Notes under the pieces: generated by a model
Seen by the model: the letters and a program-made list of their open reading frames with translations, nothing else
Databases searched by the model: none
What the model was told of the DNA's origin: nothing
Shown: positions 59,839 through 64,000 of the stretch, in pieces
Position numbering within the stretch: position 1 is the first letter of the stretch
How the letters are laid out: each line of letters starts with the position of its first letter
Source: Gammaproteobacteria bacterium
GTDB taxonomy: Bacteria > Pseudomonadota > Gammaproteobacteria > Pseudomonadales > Ketobacteraceae
Reading direction: 5' to 3'
Assembly: GCA_013178375.1 (NCBI GenBank)
Contig: JABLXQ010000030.1
Coordinates: forward strand, 1 to 64,000
DNA: 64,000 nt
Program-made: the position numbers and the translations under genes

Positions 59839-59858
59839 GTTCAATTTATTTATTGAAC
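59839..59858. promoter_or_regulatory. Inverted repeat upstream of the ubiquitin-like operon
   Basis: GTTCAAT and ATTGAAC flank a six-base AT spacer, 122 bases before the UBL/E2 start. It shares the GCGTTCAA core with the following hairpin. Possible operator. Confidence 0.4.
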
Positions 59859-59870
59859 ATACTGGCAGCA

Positions 59871-59902
59871 TTTTGCGTTCAAAGCAATATTTGAACGCAA
59901 AA
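59871..59902 (-). terminator. 13-bp hairpin downstream of the STAS-like gene
   Basis: TTTTGCGTTCAAA (59871-59883) pairs exactly with TTTGAACGCAAAA (59890-59902) around GCAATA, 18 bases past the STAS-like gene stop. It may terminate that gene, or act as an operator with the neighbouring repeat. Confidence 0.6.
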
Positions 59903-59920
59903 TTTTAAATGGCTATTCTT

Positions 59921-60493
59921 TCAGCGTATTGGGTAATAGAAATACTCAAGTCCAGGCGCGCCAGCGTCGCCCTGCAGACGTAGGACAAATCCTTGTTCTA
60001 GAAGCTGCTTAAGCTTAGTGCTCGCGTTCGTGAGTTGAAGACCCAGTTCCTTGGACAACTCGACCGCCGTTGCACGACCGCGAGACTGTATATAGTCGAG
60101 GATCGGTTGATTGGTTTTTGAAGGAGCGTTATCCCTATTGGGACCAATAATTTCGTACTTTTTCCCGTTCTTTATAAAAACTGGCTGTTCAAGTTTTACT
60201 GCGGGGGAGAATAAATTATCCAGATAATCTGGGTTATCAATATCAATAAGACAAAAGCCCTTCTTAAGACGATAATTTTTTATCGTCTTAACGATGGCCT
60301 CACGACAAAATGACGCATCCACATTCTCAATTCCTTTCATGGAAAGATGAATGATGTATGAGTCCGTAAGCTGATCAACTGCTTTCGTCAATTTTTCACG
60401 AGTAGCAACACCATCATCTGTTCCCCAAAATGTATCTGAGTCACGCGGAACGTATTTTTTAAGGGCGAGAGTTTTGATTGTGATAGGGTTCAT
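59921..60493 (-). CDS. STAS-like (DUF4325-type) protein with C-terminal winged helix
   Basis: A 190-residue protein. The first 105 residues have a STAS-like pattern (IIHLSMKGIENVDASFCREA, IVKTIKNYRLKKGFCLIDID) as in DUF4325. Residues 127-190 look like a winged helix (ILDYIQSRGRATAVELSKEL, then GLQLTNASTKLKQLLEQGFV). It is downstream of a GHKL ATPase by 27 bases, the arrangement of an anti-sigma-type kinase with its STAS partner, here with DNA binding added. It is AT-rich. Its role is inferred. Confidence 0.65.
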   Translation of the reverse strand: MNPITIKTLALKKYVPRDSDTFWGTDDGVATREKLTKAVDQLTDSYIIHLSMKGIENVDASFCREAIVKTIKNYRLKKGFCLIDIDNPDYLDNLFSPAVKLEQPVFIKNGKKYEIIGPNRDNAPSKTNQPILDYIQSRGRATAVELSKELGLQLTNASTKLKQLLEQGFVLRLQGDAGAPGLEYFYYPIR

Positions 60494-60520
60494 AAAATTT
60501 ATTGAAGCATTTTGAAAAAA

Positions 60521-61627
60521 TTAAGTCAAGTTATCTAGCGGAATTTGAAAAGTTATGTAAGTTCCTTTCAAAGGCATTAGCTGATATGGCAAGGGCTGAG
60601 TATCAAGAACATAGTAATCACCGCTAGGAGTGAGTTGAATTAGGATGTCATTGGTTCGAATACAAATAGTTGCTCTAAACTTCATGGCCTGCTTGGCGCA
60701 GGAAACCAATCCACTCCCACCATTATCGTCACCTTTTGAAGAAACACCTTCTAAAAACATCTTTAGAATTAGCTGTTCATCTGTCAGAAGCTGATACTCA
60801 GGATGATTTGAATAATGAATAGGTAGAGCTGGTCTAATGGTATCTAAAATTCCCATGCCACTGTCGCATACTGTTACATGAACAACAGCCTTATTGTCTG
60901 GCGTATATCTTTGACAAACAGCATATGCTGGCAATACCGTTTTGCTATGAAAACAGACGTTTGTCGTCAACTCAGAAAACAATGTTGACACTGCAGTATT
61001 AAGTCGACGTTTACCATCTTGATCTAATTTTGTGTCGTTCAACACTCCCTGCGTCAGTCGAGTTGGGAGATTTTTGTCTAGTTTAGTTAGACCAATATTT
61101 TCAATTTCAACCACTGAATTATTATTACCTTCGTATTCAGTATGGAGGTTTTTTCCCCGCAGCGAAGGAGTAACTTTTACGTTGCTGTTTAAGTGTTTGA
61201 AGAAGTTAATCCTCTTTAGGTAGTTCATGGTGCCAGACCAGCCAGCACAGAAATTTATTAAAACTTCGCAGTGACCCTCGAGCAATTGATTAATCAACGA
61301 CAGCATTTGAACAGCAGTAGAAACCATAATGTTACAACCTACAGGAACATTTATCTTAATAACTGATCCCTGCTTTATGGATTCACATGAATGTGCTGAT
61401 AAAGCTTTTTCAAGCGCAAGATGATCAACCCATCCCGGCGGCAATTCGATACAGATATAGGATGCAGCCAGCAATTTATCGATTTTTTCAATCAATGCTA
61501 TTTGGCGTTTTTTGCTGCTTCGATGTTCAAGCTCATTTTTGACTTCAGCCAACAGACTCTTATTTTCCGTGTTTTCATCTACAAGCTTTTCAAGAGCATC
61601 AATTGCGAAAGTGCTGTACGGTCTCAA
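60521..61627 (-). CDS. GHKL-type ATPase, 5' edge disturbed by an insertion sequence
   Basis: Residues from a TTG at 61627 give 368 aa. The C-terminal half is a histidine-kinase-like ATPase: ELTTNVCFHSK (N box), VTVCDSGMGILD (G1), GDDNGGSGLVSCAKQAM (G2). The N-terminal 200 residues show no HisKA. In front of the TTG an AGGAA site remains only if the IS is removed; the IS end lies between them. As the sequence stands, the frame runs back into the IS and a TTG within it, so expression is uncertain. The uninterrupted gene would have had a stop four codons upstream of the TTG. It pairs with the STAS-like gene. Confidence 0.6.
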   Translation of the reverse strand: MRPYSTFAIDALEKLVDENTENKSLLAEVKNELEHRSSKKRQIALIEKIDKLLAASYICIELPPGWVDHLALEKALSAHSCESIKQGSVIKINVPVGCNIMVSTAVQMLSLINQLLEGHCEVLINFCAGWSGTMNYLKRINFFKHLNSNVKVTPSLRGKNLHTEYEGNNNSVVEIENIGLTKLDKNLPTRLTQGVLNDTKLDQDGKRRLNTAVSTLFSELTTNVCFHSKTVLPAYAVCQRYTPDNKAVVHVTVCDSGMGILDTIRPALPIHYSNHPEYQLLTDEQLILKMFLEGVSSKGDDNGGSGLVSCAKQAMKFRATICIRTNDILIQLTPSGDYYVLDTQPLPYQLMPLKGTYITFQIPLDNLT

Positions 61628-61631
61628 ACTA

Positions 61632-62439
61632 GGGCCTGTTAACACTAATTCTGATAAAATGTGCGGATGGAACTGACATCTGCACAATTAAAAAATATCG
61701 AACCTCTACTGCCACGCCAAAGAGGAAACGTTAAGTTGTCCAACTTGGATGTGCTTAATGCAATCTTGTATGTAGCCGAGCATGGCTGCAAGTGGCGCGG
61801 CCTGCCAGCCTATTTTGGCAACTGGCACAGCATTTATACGAGAGCGAATCGCTGGGCCAAAGGCGGCGTGTTAGACCGTATTTTTCTGGCGCTACAAGAA
61901 AATGACATTATTTCCCTGCAAATTGACCATGTGTCACTGGATAGCACGATCATTAAAGTGCATCCAGATGGCACTGGAGCGTTAAAAAAAACGGTGCTCA
62001 ATCTATCGGTAAATCTCGAGGTGGATGGACTACCAAAATTCACATGGTTGCGGCCGATGCCAGAACGGCCATAGCGTTTTCATTATCGCCAGGTCAGGTT
62101 CATGATGCCGCAGAAGGCCGCAAACTTCTAAATACACTGGACGTGGAAAAATTTGAAGGCATCTCGGTCATTATGGACAAAGCCTATGAAGGCGACGAAA
62201 CACGGCAGTTGGTATTCGATCTTGGTATGACGCCAGTGGTGCCACCCAAGGAAAACCGCATTGCGGTCTGGGAATACGATAGGGAAATGTATAAGAAACG
62301 CAACGAAGTCGAAAGATTGTTCAGACGGCTGAAAGGATTCAGGCGAATATTTTCCCGCTTTGAGAAGCTCGATGTCGTGTTCAAATTTTTCGTTAATTTC
62401 GCATTAATTGTAGATAAGCTGGTTAGTGTTAACAGGCCC
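61632..62439 (+). mobile_element. IS5-family insertion sequence (IS427-like group), 808 bp
   Basis: Perfect 17-bp terminal inverted repeats GGGCCTGTTAACACTAA (61632-61648) and TTAGTGTTAACAGGCCC (62423-62439) are flanked by TA duplicates within CTAG, as expected for insertion at YTAR. The element carries a transposase in two overlapping frames. The transposase stop codon TAG is completed by the flanking TA. It looks intact. Confidence 0.88.
61667..62074 (+). CDS. IS5-family transposase, OrfA
   Basis: The N-terminal part of the transposase (MELTSAQLKNIEPLLPRQ, WRGLPAYFGNWHSIYTRANR, VSLDSTIIKVHPDGTGALKK with the first catalytic Asp). It continues into OrfB by a -1 slip on eight A residues at 61984-61991, after which the protein reads KKNGAQSIGKSRGGWTTKIH. 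Without slippage it ends in an out-of-frame tail. An alternative GTG start is at 61661. Confidence 0.85.
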   Translation: MELTSAQLKNIEPLLPRQRGNVKLSNLDVLNAILYVAEHGCKWRGLPAYFGNWHSIYTRANRWAKGGVLDRIFLALQENDIISLQIDHVSLDSTIIKVHPDGTGALKKTVLNLSVNLEVDGLPKFTWLRPMPERP

Positions 62440-62442
62440 TAG
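62044..62442 (+). CDS. IS5-family transposase, OrfB (C-terminal half)
   Basis: The -1 frame partner of OrfA, giving the DDE domain: HMVAADARTAIAFSLSPGQ, MDKAYEGDETRQ with the second Asp and NEVERLFRRLKGFRRIFSRF with the catalytic Glu. Expressed as the OrfAB fusion. The stop lies across the right IS end. Confidence 0.85.
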   Translation: MVAADARTAIAFSLSPGQVHDAAEGRKLLNTLDVEKFEGISVIMDKAYEGDETRQLVFDLGMTPVVPPKENRIAVWEYDREMYKKRNEVERLFRRLKGFRRIFSRFEKLDVVFKFFVNFALIVDKLVSVNRP

Positions 62443-62497
62443 TTTCCTATAACCTAAATTCTTCTTTTGCGATCAAATGCCATTTCGAATATCCAGA

Positions 62498-64000
62498 TTA
62501 TTCCTGATACAAATGCTTCTGGAATCCAATGAACGTTTCCCGAATGGCGGCGGGTGAACCAAACTCCCTGGCCGCATCACTGATAGTGTTGTATTTCAGC
62601 TCTATTAAACTTCTAAGTTTGGAAGTTGAGAGCTCACCAACACCATCCTGCACATATTTTTCCAGCACAAAATTGATGAATTCCAGTTGTTTGTAATTAT
62701 TGAAATGCTTTGCAATCTCAGGCCTGGCACGCTGCACACGCGCTTCACGACTATGAGGTTCAGCCGCATAAGCAACAAATGCCAGAACGTCATAAACGTC
62801 ACTGTTCCTGGCTTCGATCAGCTCTTTCATGCTTTCCAACTTTTCCTCGTCGTAGCCTGCCTCGGCTAATCCTTCCAAAAGTTTTTCTCGTGTTGTGGGA
62901 TCGCTCCAAATCTGACGTAGCTGCTCTTCATCGATAAAGAATTGGGGCAGGTCGTTAAACATGCGCTCCACGAACTCCTTTGCGGTAATAGGCCTACCCT
63001 CTGAACTCCAGTACATGACCGAATGGATGTGCCTAATCTGCCTGGCGCGGCCATCTGATAGCGTAATTACCAGCTTATTTTCGCAGACGCAGGGAAGCTG
63101 ACCACAGTCCGGGCAGGGCTGAGGCTCTGGCCTTGGGCAGGTGCAGGGACTATTGCCACAGACATTGCAGTGGCCAGGCGTATTGCCACCGCCTTTTTCG
63201 CAGGTACAAGGATAATTACCGCAGGTCTCACAGGGCTCATGATCCAGGGGATCGCCATCCCATTCCGGATCGGCAAAGTTATAGTGGGCCCTGACAAAAT
63301 CGTAAATGGTAAAAAAGTCTTTACCATCGTACATGCGGGTGCCACGACCAATGATCTGTTTGAATTCGATCATGTTGTTACAAGGGCGCATCAGCACGAT
63401 ATTGCGTACATTGCGGGCATCCACACCGGTAGAAAGCTTGCGCGATGTGGTGAGGATGGTTGGAATTGTCTTCTCGTTATCCTGAAAAGTCTTCAGATCG
63501 TTTTCACCGGCAACACCATCGTTGGCAGTAACCCGAACACAGTAATTCGGATTGGTAGTCCACCCTTTCTGTACAGCATATTGATTGATGAAATCCCGCA
63601 CCGTACCCGCATGTTCCTGAGTGGCACAAAAAACAATGGTTTTCTCATGCGGACCGAAAAGATCCATCCAATATTGCACGCGCTTTTGTTCCCGTGCAGG
63701 AATAGTAATAATGCGATTGAAATCACCCTCTCTGTATAGGCGACCTGGCTCGGGATTGCCTTTCACTACTATTCCATCACCCAGGGTATAAACGTACTCA
63801 TCCATGGTTCCCACTATGGGCACCACTTTAAACGGTGTTAAAAAGCCGTCGTTAATACCATCTTTTAGTGCGTAACTGTAAACGGGCTCACCGAAATACG
63901 AATAAGTGTTGGTGTTAACGGTGCGCTTCGGCGTAGCGGTTAAACCCAGTTGCACCGCCGGTGAAAAGTAATCAAGAATGCTGCGCCATTCACTTTCGTC
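62498..64000 (-). CDS. hsdR: Type I restriction enzyme HsdR subunit, 5' part outside window
   Basis: The C-terminal 500 residues or so of an SF2 helicase/translocase, reading from 64000: SILDYFSPAVQLGLTATPKR (motif III region), TIVFCATQEHA, LTTSRKLSTGVDARNVRNIV and QIIGRGTRMYDGKDFFTIYDF (motif VI), then an EcoEI-type R-subunit C-terminus with EQLRQIWSDP and ELIEARNSDVYDVLAFVAYA. Type I R subunits cut DNA far from the recognition site using ATP. A three-fold Cys-rich repeat (C-x2-CG-x2-PC-x-C, encoded about 63081-63240) lies between the helicase and C-terminal parts. The methylase and specificity genes are not in view. Confidence 0.83.
   Translation of the reverse strand, partial: DESEWRSILDYFSPAVQLGLTATPKRTVNTNTYSYFGEPVYSYALKDGINDGFLTPFKVVPIVGTMDEYVYTLGDGIVVKGNPEPGRLYREGDFNRIITIPAREQKRVQYWMDLFGPHEKTIVFCATQEHAGTVRDFINQYAVQKGWTTNPNYCVRVTANDGVAGENDLKTFQDNEKTIPTILTTSRKLSTGVDARNVRNIVLMRPCNNMIEFKQIIGRGTRMYDGKDFFTIYDFVRAHYNFADPEWDGDPLDHEPCETCGNYPCTCEKGGGNTPGHCNVCGNSPCTCPRPEPQPCPDCGQLPCVCENKLVITLSDGRARQIRHIHSVMYWSSEGRPITAKEFVERMFNDLPQFFIDEEQLRQIWSDPTTREKLLEGLAEAGYDEEKLESMKELIEARNSDVYDVLAFVAYAAEPHSREARVQRARPEIAKHFNNYKQLEFINFVLEKYVQDGVGELSTSKLRSLIELKYNTISDAAREFGSPAAIRETFIGFQKHLYQE

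Noticed and set aside
61984-61991. Transposase frameshift taken as a pseudogene
   Set aside because: The two frames meet at an eight-A run with a clean -1 shift and intact DDE residues, the normal programmed frameshift of IS427-like elements; the termini are intact.

Overview
The window reads as the chromosome of a free-living, probably marine or halotolerant gammaproteobacterium. This rests on recognisable gammaproteobacterial genes (hdfR, slyX, hscC with its J-protein, aidB, a YcbL/GloC lactamase-fold enzyme, a ClsC-type phospholipase D), on an ectABCD cluster for ectoine and hydroxyectoine, and on several fatty-acid, ester and ketone catabolic enzymes. The genus cannot be fixed from the sequence; hydrocarbon or lipid degraders of the Alcanivorax, Ketobacter or Marinobacter type are a reasonable guess. 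There is no rRNA, tRNA or CRISPR array that I can support, and no gene-free stretch longer than about 300 bases.

Bases 1 to about 51,400 look like GC-rich core chromosome. In order they hold: a GGDEF gene broken by a nonsense codon; a secreted alpha/beta hydrolase; a Baeyer-Villiger-type monooxygenase and SDR operon, an AlkK-like acyl-CoA ligase and a divergent TetR regulator with twin operators; an FAD protein and a second hydrolase; a CopD-like/HscC/J-RDD chaperone operon; a flagellin-like protein; three signalling genes (membrane diguanylate cyclase, 7TMR-DISM diguanylate cyclase, 7TMR-DISM hybrid kinase); a TetR/AidB/thioesterase operon; DUF3015 and DUF4105 envelope proteins; lipoproteins and an M48 protease; three tandem AIM24-family genes; small envelope proteins; hdfR; GNAT, EamA and slyX; a ClsC-like lipoprotein; a PhoD-like phosphatase; three consecutive lipoprotein hydrolases, one a PvdQ-like acylase; two divergent L,D-transpeptidases; NadM-Nudix; and another diguanylate cyclase.

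From about 51.5 kb the composition falls toward AT. An MFS transporter and a MarR regulator (EctR-like) stand beside ectA-ectB-mini-cupin-ectC-ectD. The 85-residue cupin-like gene between ectB and ectC is unusual. Just after ectD, a TGTCG followed by three 20-bp direct repeats resembles the end of a Tn7/Tn5053-type transposon.

Beyond these repeats is a defence-island-like segment, all on the minus strand: a compact ubiquitin-like operon (ubiquitin-like/E2 fusion, JAMM/E1 fusion, DUF6527 zinc protein, with overlapping reading frames), then a GHKL ATPase with a STAS-like/winged-helix partner. An 808-bp IS5-family (IS427-like) element is inserted at the 5' edge of the ATPase gene. Last is the C-terminal part of a type I restriction HsdR subunit carrying an unusual triple Cys-rich repeat; it runs off the window. 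The ubiquitin-like operon with its neighbours is the most interesting part of the window.
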